Assembly: GCA_900770665.1 (NCBI GenBank)
Contig: CAAGKZ010000011.1
Span: 1-20,555 of the forward strand
Origin: Bacteroidaceae bacterium
GTDB taxonomy: Bacteria; Bacteroidota; Bacteroidia; Bacteroidales; Bacteroidaceae
Length of the DNA: 20,555 nucleotides
Direction: 5' to 3'
This document shows, in pieces, positions 13,615-20,555 of this stretch (position 1 is its first letter; each line of letters starts with the position of its first letter). The position numbers were made by a program, and so were the translations under genes. A model generated the notes under the pieces. The model was given only the letters and a program-made list of their open reading frames with translations. It did no database searches and was not told where the DNA came from.

Positions 13615-14034
13615 ATGAAAAAGATTTTTACAATTTCTGCAATCCTTTTGATGTCAATTGTTGTTCTGACAACATCTTGCAGCTCTGAGAAGTCGGCTGC
13701 TAAGGCTTTCAAAAAGAAAGGTTACGAAATGAGCGAAATGCAGCCTGCACAACAGATGGCTCTCTCGCCATTGATGTCTGCTTTCCCTATGTATGGACAG
13801 ACTGCTTTGGGTTACATGTCTACCGAGAACTCTATCACTTTTGTATATGAGCAGGATGATGCAGCATGGAACATCTACGCTCAGACATTGGCTAAGGAGA
13901 GATTCTCAAATGTTTCAAACGGTTATGTGAAGGCCGACAAGGCAGCGGGTGTTACATACAATGTCAGCACAAAGACCACCACAATCTACAAGAATAATTA
14001 TCGTTTGGTGACATTCGCATACGCAGGGTTCTGA
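13615..14034 (+). CDS. Small exported lipoprotein, function unknown
   Basis: A 139-residue protein with a textbook lipoprotein signal. It has a KK start, a hydrophobic segment FTISAILLMSIVVL and a lipobox LTTSC with the lipidated cysteine at residue 22. The following SSEKSAAK lacks an obvious surface-export signal that I can be sure of. The mature part has a Met/Gln/Ala-rich stretch (about 40-66) and then alternating strands (ENSITFVYEQ, VTYNVSTKTTTIYKNNYRLV). I do not recognise a family. It has its own promoter and terminator, so it is a single-gene unit. Codon use resembles the following core genes, so I count it as host rather than phage. Confidence 0.75.
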   Translation: MKKIFTISAILLMSIVVLTTSCSSEKSAAKAFKKKGYEMSEMQPAQQMALSPLMSAFPMYGQTALGYMSTENSITFVYEQDDAAWNIYAQTLAKERFSNVSNGYVKADKAAGVTYNVSTKTTTIYKNNYRLVTFAYAGF

Positions 14035-14057
14035 TACTAGTGAATAAATGATAAAGG

Positions 14058-14092
14058 CAGGAGCGGTTTTCATGTAAATCGCTCCTGTTTTT
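14058..14092 (+). terminator. Intrinsic terminator after the lipoprotein gene
   Basis: CAGGAGCG (14058-14065) pairs with CGCTCCTG (14080-14087). The stem can extend inward through GTTT/AAAT with one G-T pair, and a run of T follows at 14088-14092. Confidence 0.85.
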
Positions 14093-14097
14093 CGTTC

Positions 14098-14113
14098 TAT
14101 TTTTGTATCTTCG
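14098..14113 (+). promoter_or_regulatory. ligA promoter region
   Basis: TATTTTTG (14098-14105) is a full TAnnTTTG match. Directly after it, TATCTTCG (14106-14113) matches with one change. Either could be the -7 box for the ATG at 14134. Confidence 0.5.
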
Positions 14114-14133
14114 CACAAAGAAAAATAAAATCT

Positions 14134-16134
14134 ATGGATTCAAAAGCACGTATACTTGAGTTGCGCGCGCAGCTGCATGAACATAACCACAGATACTATG
14201 TCCTCAACTCGCCAGTCATTGGTGATATCGAGTTTGATATGCTCATGCGTGAGTTGCAGGATTTGGAGGCTGCCAACCCCGATATGTATGACCCCACGTC
14301 GCCCACTTTGCGCGTAGGCTCAGACATTACCAAGGAGTTCAGGCAGGTGCAGCACAAATACCCTATGCTTTCGCTTGGCAATACCTACTCCCGTGAGGAG
14401 GTCGCCGAGTTCTTTGACAGGGTAAAGCGTGCGCTCAATGAGGATTTTGAAATATGCTGCGAACTGAAGTTCGACGGCACATCAATCTCATTGACATATG
14501 TTGACGGCAAGCTTGAGCGTGCTGTCACCCGTGGAGATGGCGAAAAGGGTGATGATGTGACGGCAAACGTAAAGACAATACGCACCGTGCCGTTGGTGCT
14601 GTCGGGCAGCGGCTATCCGGCCGAGTTTGAGATACGCGGCGAGGTGCTCATGCCTTGGGAGGTGTTCGAGCGCCTTAACGAGGAACGTGCTGCTGCAGGT
14701 GAGCAACTTTTTGCCAACCCGCGCAATGCGGCATCGGGAACACTGAAACTGCAGGATTCCTCTGTTGTGGCAAAGCGCTCGCTCGATGCCTATCTCTATT
14801 TCCTGCTTGGCGAGCAGCTGCCGGCCGAGGGGCATTATGAGAATCTTGAGGCTGCAAAGCGTTGGGGATTCAAAATATCCGATACCACATGCAAATGCCG
14901 CACCATTGACGAGGTGTTTGCCTTCATTGACAGGATGGATGCTGAGCGTAAGAACCTGCCTTTTGCCACCGATGGCATTGTGCTGAAGGTGAACTCGCTG
15001 CGCCAACAGAAGAATCTTGGCTACACGGCCAAGTCGCCACGCTGGGCAATAGCGTATAAGTTCCAGGCCGAAAGTGCAGTGACACGCTTGAACGAGGTTA
15101 CCTATCAGGTGGGTCGCACAGGTGTTGTCACACCTGTTGCAAACCTTGACCCTGTACAACTGTCGGGTACGGTGGTAAAACGTGCGTCACTGCATAATGC
15201 CGATATAATTGAAAAATTCGACCTTCACATAGGTGATATGGTATATGTTGAGAAGGGTGGTGAGATTATCCCAAAGATAACGGGTGTCGACACATCGGCA
15301 CGCTTCATGCTTGGCGAAAAGGTTTCTTTTATAAAGAACTGCCCCGAGTGCGGCACTCCGCTTGTGCGTTACGATGGCGAGGCAGCGCACTATTGCCCAA
15401 ATGACTCTTCGTGCCCACCGCAGATAAAAGGAAAGATAGAGCATTTCGTGTCGCGTGAGGCAATGAATATTGATTCAATAGGTCCCGAAACAATAGAACA
15501 GCTCTACAATTATGGCCTGATAAAGAATATAACAGACATATATGCAATTCAGCCCGAGGACTTGATGTTCCTGCCACGCATGGGCGAGAAATCGGCGATG
15601 AACATTGTCAATGCTGTAAAAGCCTCGTTGCAGGTTCCTTTTGAAAGAGTTCTTTTTGCTCTTGGAATTCGTTTTGTGGGTGCTACGGTGGCAAAGCGAC
15701 TGGCGCGTGCATTCGGTAATGTTGATGCTCTGATGGCAGCCTCTTTCGATGAACTCACGGCTGTTGATGAGATTGGTGAACGCATTGCCGGAGCGGTGCG
15801 GGCTTTCTTTGCCAAGGAGGATAATATGCTGTTGGTTGAAAAACTCAAGGCTGCAGGTCTCAAGTTTGTGGTTGAGGATGAACCCGGTGTTGAAAAGAGT
15901 GACATTCTGAGTGGGCAGAGCATTGTAATCAGCGGTGTCTTTACCCATCACTCGCGTGATGAGTACAAAGAGATGATTGAGCGCAATGGCGGAAAGAATG
16001 TGGGCAGTGTGAGCAAGTCGACATCCTTTATCCTCATGGGCGAGAATATGGGCCCTGCCAAACTCGAGAAGGCACATAAAATGGGTGTGCGCCTTGTGAC
16101 AGAGGATGAGTTCCTGCAGATGTTGCAGCAGTGA
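14134..16134 (+). CDS. ligA: NAD-dependent DNA ligase LigA
   Basis: A 666-residue full-length bacterial replicative ligase, which seals nicks in duplex DNA using NAD+ and acts on Okazaki fragments and in repair. Domains in order: Ia with HEHNHRYYVLNSPVIGDIEFD (split for length), the adenylation domain with the catalytic lysine K112 in ELKFDGTSI, and the OB fold near 315-400 (YQVGRTGVVTPVANLDPV). Then come a four-cysteine zinc finger (C403, C406, C421, C427), tandem helix-hairpin-helix repeats (about 440-580), and a C-terminal BRCT domain (about 588-666, with SGVFTHHSRDEYK). Length and motifs are standard. It has its own promoter, and dapA follows 112 bases downstream. This is an essential host gene, so the right part of the window is core chromosome. 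Confidence 0.98.
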   Translation: MDSKARILELRAQLHEHNHRYYVLNSPVIGDIEFDMLMRELQDLEAANPDMYDPTSPTLRVGSDITKEFRQVQHKYPMLSLGNTYSREEVAEFFDRVKRALNEDFEICCELKFDGTSISLTYVDGKLERAVTRGDGEKGDDVTANVKTIRTVPLVLSGSGYPAEFEIRGEVLMPWEVFERLNEERAAAGEQLFANPRNAASGTLKLQDSSVVAKRSLDAYLYFLLGEQLPAEGHYENLEAAKRWGFKISDTTCKCRTIDEVFAFIDRMDAERKNLPFATDGIVLKVNSLRQQKNLGYTAKSPRWAIAYKFQAESAVTRLNEVTYQVGRTGVVTPVANLDPVQLSGTVVKRASLHNADIIEKFDLHIGDMVYVEKGGEIIPKITGVDTSARFMLGEKVSFIKNCPECGTPLVRYDGEAAHYCPNDSSCPPQIKGKIEHFVSREAMNIDSIGPETIEQLYNYGLIKNITDIYAIQPEDLMFLPRMGEKSAMNIVNAVKASLQVPFERVLFALGIRFVGATVAKRLARAFGNVDALMAASFDELTAVDEIGERIAGAVRAFFAKEDNMLLVEKLKAAGLKFVVEDEPGVEKSDILSGQSIVISGVFTHHSRDEYKEMIERNGGKNVGSVSKSTSFILMGENMGPAKLEKAHKMGVRLVTEDEFLQMLQQ

Positions 16135-16150
16135 ATGTGTAAACAAAAGC

Positions 16151-16170
16151 TAAAATCATCGATTTTATTA
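16151..16170 (+). terminator. Possible weak AT-rich terminator after ligA
   Basis: TAAAATC (16151-16157) and GATTTTA (16161-16167) form a 7-bp stem with a 3-base loop. The stem is AT-rich and the T tract is poor, so termination is uncertain. It separates ligA from the dapA promoter. Confidence 0.3.
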
Positions 16171-16201
16171 TAATAAATATAATAATTAGCAAAATTTGAT
16201 G

Positions 16202-16209
16202 TAATTTTG
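16202..16209 (+). promoter_or_regulatory. dapA promoter -7 box
   Basis: TAATTTTG matches TAnnTTTG, 37 bases upstream of the ATG at 16247. No clear -33 element is found. Confidence 0.5.
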
Positions 16210-16246
16210 CACTCCGAAATAATTTTAAGAAATTCTATATAGACTT

Positions 16247-17128
16247 ATGATGCGAAAAACACTGAAAGGTATGGGTGTCGCTATTGTGACTCCCTTTACA
16301 AAAGACGGCGAGGTAGACTATGCAGCGCTGGAAAATCTGGTGCAGATGCATATTGATTGCGGTACCGACTTCCTGTGTGTGCTTGGCACAACAGGCGAGA
16401 CTCCTACGTTGACAACTGATGAGAAACGTGAAATCCGAAAGCGCATCATAAAACAGGTAGATGGCCGCATGCCAATCATGTTGGGCATCGGTGGCAACTG
16501 TACACGTAACGTGGTCGAGGAAATAAAGACCGAAGACCTCACAGGTGTCGATGCCATCCTTTCAATCGCCCCCTATTACAACAAACCTGTTCAGGAAGGA
16601 ATCTATCGCCACTACAAAGCTATTGCCGAGGCAACAGAACTTCCTATCTACATGTACAATGTTCCCGGCCGCACAGGCGTGAACATTCTTCCCGCAACAG
16701 TTGCGCGCCTTGCTAACGAGTGCCCCAACATCGTGGGCTACAAGGCTGCATCGGGCAACCTTGCGCAGCTCAAGGAACTCATTGCTATCAAACCCCCTCA
16801 CTTTGATGTCTTCTCGGGCGATGATGCTCTCACCGTTGATATTATGGAAGCCGGTGGCGTGGGTGTTATTTCAGTTTTCGGAAATGCCTATCCAAAAGAG
16901 ATGATAGCGCTTGTACGCGCAATGCAGGAGGGACGTGTGAGCGATGCACGCAATCAGCACGACAGGCTCAATGAACTATTCCAACTCATCTTTGTCGATG
17001 GCAATCCATCGGGAATCAAGGCACTGCTGAACATTCACGGCAAGGTTGAGAACGTTCTGCGTCTGCCGCTTGTGCCTGCCTGCGACGATACATACAGTGA
17101 GTTGGAACAGGCAATGACAATGCTTTAA
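16247..17128 (+). CDS. dapA: 4-hydroxy-tetrahydrodipicolinate synthase DapA
   Basis: A 293-residue (beta/alpha)8 enzyme that condenses pyruvate with aspartate semialdehyde, the first committed step of lysine and diaminopimelate synthesis; the product feeds peptidoglycan. Catalytic residues are visible: the Schiff-base lysine K166 in VGYKAASG, Y137 in YMYNVPGRTG, and the GTTGE loop at residues 47-51 (T48/T49). The length is typical. The frame starts MMRK; the second Met is an equally possible start. The next gene begins six bases after the stop, so the two are probably co-transcribed. Confidence 0.97.
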   Translation: MMRKTLKGMGVAIVTPFTKDGEVDYAALENLVQMHIDCGTDFLCVLGTTGETPTLTTDEKREIRKRIIKQVDGRMPIMLGIGGNCTRNVVEEIKTEDLTGVDAILSIAPYYNKPVQEGIYRHYKAIAEATELPIYMYNVPGRTGVNILPATVARLANECPNIVGYKAASGNLAQLKELIAIKPPHFDVFSGDDALTVDIMEAGGVGVISVFGNAYPKEMIALVRAMQEGRVSDARNQHDRLNELFQLIFVDGNPSGIKALLNIHGKVENVLRLPLVPACDDTYSELEQAMTML

Positions 17129-17134
17129 ACCAAA

Positions 17135-17935
17135 ATGTCGGATTGCAGTATGGAACATTTGAGGGTTGTGCTTGACGATAAACTTGCACGTTATAACTGC
17201 AAGGATTTTATCAAGAACGACCCAATCTCTTTCCCTCACTCCTTTACACGTCGCGAGGATGTTGAGATTGCTGCTCTCCTGGCTTCAATAATAGCCTGGG
17301 GAAACAGGAGAATGATACTCTCGTCGGGCAGGAAGATGCTGTACAATATTATGCACTCTGCTCCATACGATTATGTCATGAGTGGTGAGTGGGAGTCGCT
17401 TGACGATGCAATGAACATTCACCGTACATTCTTTGCCCGCGATTTCAAGTATATATGCCGGGGCTTGAGAAGCATATACACCAAATACGGAACAATGGAA
17501 ACGCTCTTTGATGGGTGCTCTGTCTGGGATGGCATTGAAAGGTTGCGTAGCGAAATGGCTGCGGCAAACGGTGGCGCAACTACACGGCACATAAGTAACC
17601 CTGTGGCGCAGAAGGGCAAGCCGGCATCGGCGTGCAAAAGAATGCACATGATGCTCCGCTGGCTATGTCGCAAGGATGGTGTGGTGGATTTGGGTATATG
17701 GGACGCGGTCTCTCCGTCCGGGCTAATGATTCCGCTCGATGTACACGTTGCACGTACAGCCCGCCTTTTGGGAATTATAACCCGCAAGCAGAACGACCGC
17801 CGCACGGTCGAGGAGTTGACGGCCGAGCTGCGCAAACTCTCTCCCGATGACCCTGTGAAGTACGACTTCGCACTTTTCGGCGTTGGCGAGGCCGGTGACG
17901 ATTTTTTTGATGAATTAACAAACAATACAAAATAA
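17135..17935 (+). CDS. TIGR02757 / DUF2400 family protein
   Basis: A 266-residue protein with the full signature of the TIGR02757 (DUF2400) family, widespread in Bacteroidota and some other phyla. Visible segments are FIKNDPISFPHSFTRREDVE (about 25-44), EIAALLASIIAWGNRRMIL (about 43-61), the central HISNP near 155, SACKRMHMMLRWL, IPLDVHVARTARLLGI near 205-220, and DDPVKYDFALFGVGE close to the end. No function has been firmly assigned. The HhH-like helices and conserved charged residues have suggested a DNA-glycosylase-like fold, which I treat as a possibility only. It is tightly linked to dapA and 27 bases ahead of the malic enzyme gene, so the three may form one operon. Confidence 0.9.
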   Translation: MSDCSMEHLRVVLDDKLARYNCKDFIKNDPISFPHSFTRREDVEIAALLASIIAWGNRRMILSSGRKMLYNIMHSAPYDYVMSGEWESLDDAMNIHRTFFARDFKYICRGLRSIYTKYGTMETLFDGCSVWDGIERLRSEMAAANGGATTRHISNPVAQKGKPASACKRMHMMLRWLCRKDGVVDLGIWDAVSPSGLMIPLDVHVARTARLLGIITRKQNDRRTVEELTAELRKLSPDDPVKYDFALFGVGEAGDDFFDELTNNTK

Positions 17936-17962
17936 ATCCCGTTTTGGGAAAATACTACAACA

Positions 17963-20242
17963 ATGGCAAAGATTACAAAAGAAGATGCATTGAACTACCA
18001 TGCCGGTAAACGTCCCGGTAAAATTGAGGTGGTTCCTACAAAACCATATTTTACACAGACCGACCTTTCGTTGGCCTATTCTCCGGGTGTTGCAGAACCC
18101 TGTCTCGCGATTAAGGAGAATCCCAACGATGCATATAAATATACCGACAAGGGTAACCTTGTGGCTGTAATTTCAAACGGTACAGCCGTTCTTGGCTTGG
18201 GTAACATAGGCCCTCTTGCCGGCAAACCTGTTATGGAGGGTAAGGGCTTGCTCTTTAAGATATATGCCGGTATCGACGTCTTTGATATTGAGGTCGACGA
18301 ACAGGACCCGGAGAAGTTCATTCAGGCAGTGAAGGCCATAGCTCCTACATTCGGTGGTATCAACCTCGAGGATATCAAGGCACCCGAGTGCTTTGAGATT
18401 GAGCGTCGCCTGAAAGAGGAACTCGATATCCCGGTGATGCACGACGACCAGCATGGTACAGCCATCATTTCGGCAGCCGGCCTGCTCAATGCTCTTGAGG
18501 TCAACGGCAAGAACATCGGTGATGTAAAGGTGGTTGTGAACGGTGCAGGTGCTGCGGCAATCTCTTGTACAAAACTCTATCTTGCACTTGGTGTAAAGCG
18601 TGAGAATGTTGTTATGCTCGACAGCCGTGGTGTAATCAGCACTTCACGTACGAACCTCACCCCCGAGAAGGTGGAGTTTGCGACATCACGTACCGATATC
18701 ACTACACTTGCCGAGGCAATTGTGGGTGCCGATGTCTTCCTTGGTCTTTCAAAGGGTAATGTACTTTCACAGGATATGGTACGTTCAATGGCGAATGACC
18801 CCATTGTCTTTGCTTTGGCAAATCCCGAGCCCGAGATTACATACGAGGCGGCTATGGAGTGCCGTCCCGATGTACTCATGAGTACCGGCCGCAGCGACTA
18901 TCCCAACCAGATAAACAATGTTATCGGTTTCCCTTATATTTTCCGTGGTGCGCTTGATGTTGCAGCAACAGCCATCAATGAGGAGATGAAACTTGCGGCC
19001 GTGCACGCTATCGCAAACCTTGCAAAGCAGCCTGTTCCCGAAATTGTGAATAAGGTATACAAGGTGGGCAAACTTTCGTTCGGTCGTGACTACTTCATTC
19101 CAAAACCTGTTGACCCACGTCTTTTGGTCGAGGTCTCTACGGCAGTGGCAAAGGCTGCCATTGCAAGCGGTGTTGCACGTAAGGAGATTACCGATTGGGA
19201 AAAGTACAAAGAACATCTGCTCGAGTTCATGGGTCGTGAGTCAAAGCTCACACAGCAGATACATGACATGGCACGTACCGAGACACAGCGCGTGGTGTTT
19301 GCCGAGGGCGCGCATCCTTCAATGATGAAGGCTGCCGTACAGGCGAAGGAGGAGGGTATATGCCAACCAATCCTTTTGGGTAACGACGAAGTTATCAATA
19401 AACTTGCTGCCGAACTTGGGTTGAGCCTCGAAGGCATTGAGGTCGTTAACCTGCGTCATCCCAATGAGGAGGAGCGCCGCGAACGTTATGCACAGATTCT
19501 CACCAACAAGCGCCAGCGCGAGGGTTATACCATTGAAGAGGCAAATGACAAGATGTTCGAGCGCAACTACTTCGGTATGATGATGGTTGAGACCGGCGAT
19601 GCCGATGCCTTCGTAACAGGCCTTTATACAAAATTCTCGAACACCATCAAGGTTGCCAAGGAGGTGATTGGCATGCAGGAGGGCTACAGCACATTTGCCA
19701 CAATGCATATCATCAACTCAAAAAAGGGAACATACTTTGTTGCCGATACATTGATTAACCGTGCTCCCGATTTGGAGACAATCATTGACATTGCCCGCTT
19801 GACCGAGAAGTCGGTACGTTTCTTCAACCACGAGCCGGTGATAGCAATGGCGTCCTATTCTAACTTCGGAACCGACCAGGGCGGTAGCGCCGAGCGTGTG
19901 CGCAAGGCTGTTGCCCACATTCACGAGAACTACCCCGACTGGTTGCTCGACGGCGAAATGCAGGTGAACATTGCAATGAACAGCGAGCTGCGTGACAAGA
20001 AGTATCCGTTCAACAAACTCAAGGGCAGGGAAGTGAATGCACTTGTGTTCCCCAACTTGAACTCGGCTTCATCGTCATACAAGATGATGCAGGCACTCGG
20101 TTCGGATACAGAGATTATAGGACCAATCCAGATGGGACTGAACAAACCAATCCACTTCATCGATTTCGAGAGCTCAGTGCAGGAGATTCTCAACATCACA
20201 GCCGTTGCCGCAATTGATGCAATGGTGAACAAGAGGAAGTAA
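17963..20242 (+). CDS. maeB: NADP-dependent malic enzyme with phosphotransacetylase-like C-terminal domain
   Basis: A 759-residue protein of the MaeB type, which converts malate to pyruvate and CO2 while reducing NAD(P)+. Malic-enzyme part, residues about 1-425: YSPGVAEPC with Y39, GNIGPLAGKPVMEGKG with K94, EDIKAPECFEIE with metal ligands E136/D137, PVMHDDQHGTAI (157-168), and the dinucleotide-binding NGAGAAA (193-199). A phosphate acetyltransferase-like domain begins at about residue 440 (RVVFAEGAHPSMMKAA) and runs to the end (PIQMGLNKPIHFI). In E. coli this domain is regulatory and binds acetyl-CoA rather than catalysing. No separate promoter is obvious in the 27-base gap. A strong terminator follows. 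Confidence 0.95.
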   Translation: MAKITKEDALNYHAGKRPGKIEVVPTKPYFTQTDLSLAYSPGVAEPCLAIKENPNDAYKYTDKGNLVAVISNGTAVLGLGNIGPLAGKPVMEGKGLLFKIYAGIDVFDIEVDEQDPEKFIQAVKAIAPTFGGINLEDIKAPECFEIERRLKEELDIPVMHDDQHGTAIISAAGLLNALEVNGKNIGDVKVVVNGAGAAAISCTKLYLALGVKRENVVMLDSRGVISTSRTNLTPEKVEFATSRTDITTLAEAIVGADVFLGLSKGNVLSQDMVRSMANDPIVFALANPEPEITYEAAMECRPDVLMSTGRSDYPNQINNVIGFPYIFRGALDVAATAINEEMKLAAVHAIANLAKQPVPEIVNKVYKVGKLSFGRDYFIPKPVDPRLLVEVSTAVAKAAIASGVARKEITDWEKYKEHLLEFMGRESKLTQQIHDMARTETQRVVFAEGAHPSMMKAAVQAKEEGICQPILLGNDEVINKLAAELGLSLEGIEVVNLRHPNEEERRERYAQILTNKRQREGYTIEEANDKMFERNYFGMMMVETGDADAFVTGLYTKFSNTIKVAKEVIGMQEGYSTFATMHIINSKKGTYFVADTLINRAPDLETIIDIARLTEKSVRFFNHEPVIAMASYSNFGTDQGGSAERVRKAVAHIHENYPDWLLDGEMQVNIAMNSELRDKKYPFNKLKGREVNALVFPNLNSASSSYKMMQALGSDTEIIGPIQMGLNKPIHFIDFESSVQEILNITAVAAIDAMVNKRK

Positions 20243-20261
20243 TAGCTTATTAATACTATAT

Positions 20262-20301
20262 ATACGCGAGGCCGGTTTAGCCAGCCTCGCGTATTTTTTT
20301 T
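20262..20301 (+). terminator. Strong intrinsic terminator after the malic enzyme gene
   Basis: ATACGCGAGGC (20262-20272) pairs perfectly with GCCTCGCGTAT (20284-20294) around an 11-base loop, followed by a run of T. It closes the dapA to malic enzyme unit. Confidence 0.92.
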
Positions 20302-20429
20302 ACATTTATCACCTATTGCCTGATACTGCCATTTCAGCTCCTTTTGATGCTTTGTTGAGATCGCACCATTCCTGATGAAACTGTAATAAATAACGTGAGT
20401 TCGATATAAGCTAAATCAAATCGCGAACC

Positions 20430-20555
20430 TGTCATCCCGACAGAACGCAGTGACGAAACTTTAGTTCGACAATGCTTGCAGCAGTTGGTTACACGTAGCG
20501 CAGGCGAAGTTTGCGCCGTGTAGGTTGCGATAAGCAAGGATTGTCAAAGGATCTC
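20430..20555. repeat. Palindromic dispersed repeat, right copy of window-end inverted pair
   Basis: This is the reverse complement of 1-126 with one mismatch. It carries the same internal foldback. It lies 129 bases after the terminator T run of the malic enzyme gene, with no gene in between, and the window ends inside or at the edge of it. Confidence 0.9.

Noticed and set aside
14196..16146. Long opposite-strand open frames across ligA (and similar ones across the portal, dapA and malic enzyme genes)
   Set aside because: They mirror strongly conserved coding sequence on the other strand, have no promoters or family motifs, and are rich in residues typical of antisense frames.
1..20555. Inverted terminal repeats as ends of a linear plasmid, phage or giant transposon
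   Set aside because: The segment contains core chromosomal genes (ligA, dapA, malic enzyme) and no transposase or replication gene. The repeat is itself a small palindrome, and assembly ending in a dispersed repeat explains it better.

Overview
The window looks like chromosomal DNA of a member of the Bacteroidales (phylum Bacteroidota); I cannot place it more finely. The evidence is promoter-like TAnnTTTG elements before most transcription units, starts without strong Shine-Dalgarno sequences, Bacteroidota-typical families (DUF4143-type ATPase, TIGR02757/DUF2400 protein, DUF3990/DUF3791 genes) and a ligA-dapA neighbourhood. Nothing in the window gives a species name.

Layout. (1) 1-126 and 20430-20555 are inverted copies of one palindromic repeat (125 of 126 bases identical), so the window begins and ends in the same dispersed repeat. 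(2) 127-493 has no gene but contains nested inverted repeats. (3) 494-2827, minus strand, is an accessory island: an AbiEi/AbiEii abortive-infection pair, a small conserved protein, and the frameshifted 3' remnant of a tyrosine recombinase. (4) 3166-4302, plus strand, is a tightly overlapping three-gene operon: HTH-DUF3791 regulator, DUF3990 protein and a small acidic protein, a likely toxin-antitoxin-type module. (5) 4338-5897 holds an AAA/DUF4143 ATPase flanked by two related terminators. The left terminator is attached to a 17-codon relic of the gene that lies beyond the right one. (6) 5900-13546 is a phage-derived module: a 77-residue minus-strand protein, then divergently two small proteins, a 1384-residue polyvalent-type protein with a zinc-metallopeptidase motif, and a 734-residue portal protein. 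No capsid, large terminase or tail gene is visible. (7) 13615-20242 is host core: a small lipoprotein, ligA, dapA, a TIGR02757-family protein and a malic enzyme fused to a phosphotransacetylase-like domain, ending in a strong terminator.

How the genes may work together. AbiE and the DUF3990 operon are probably self-regulating stress or anti-phage modules, each with a palindrome at its promoter. The portal, the metallopeptidase protein and the two small proteins would fit a portal plus ejection-protein set, kept without a head. Whether this is a decaying prophage, a satellite or a domesticated device cannot be decided from this window. The most unusual sequence-level observations are an identical 51-bp hairpin repeat inserted twice, in frame, in the portal gene, and the duplicated gene end whose seven differences are all synonymous.
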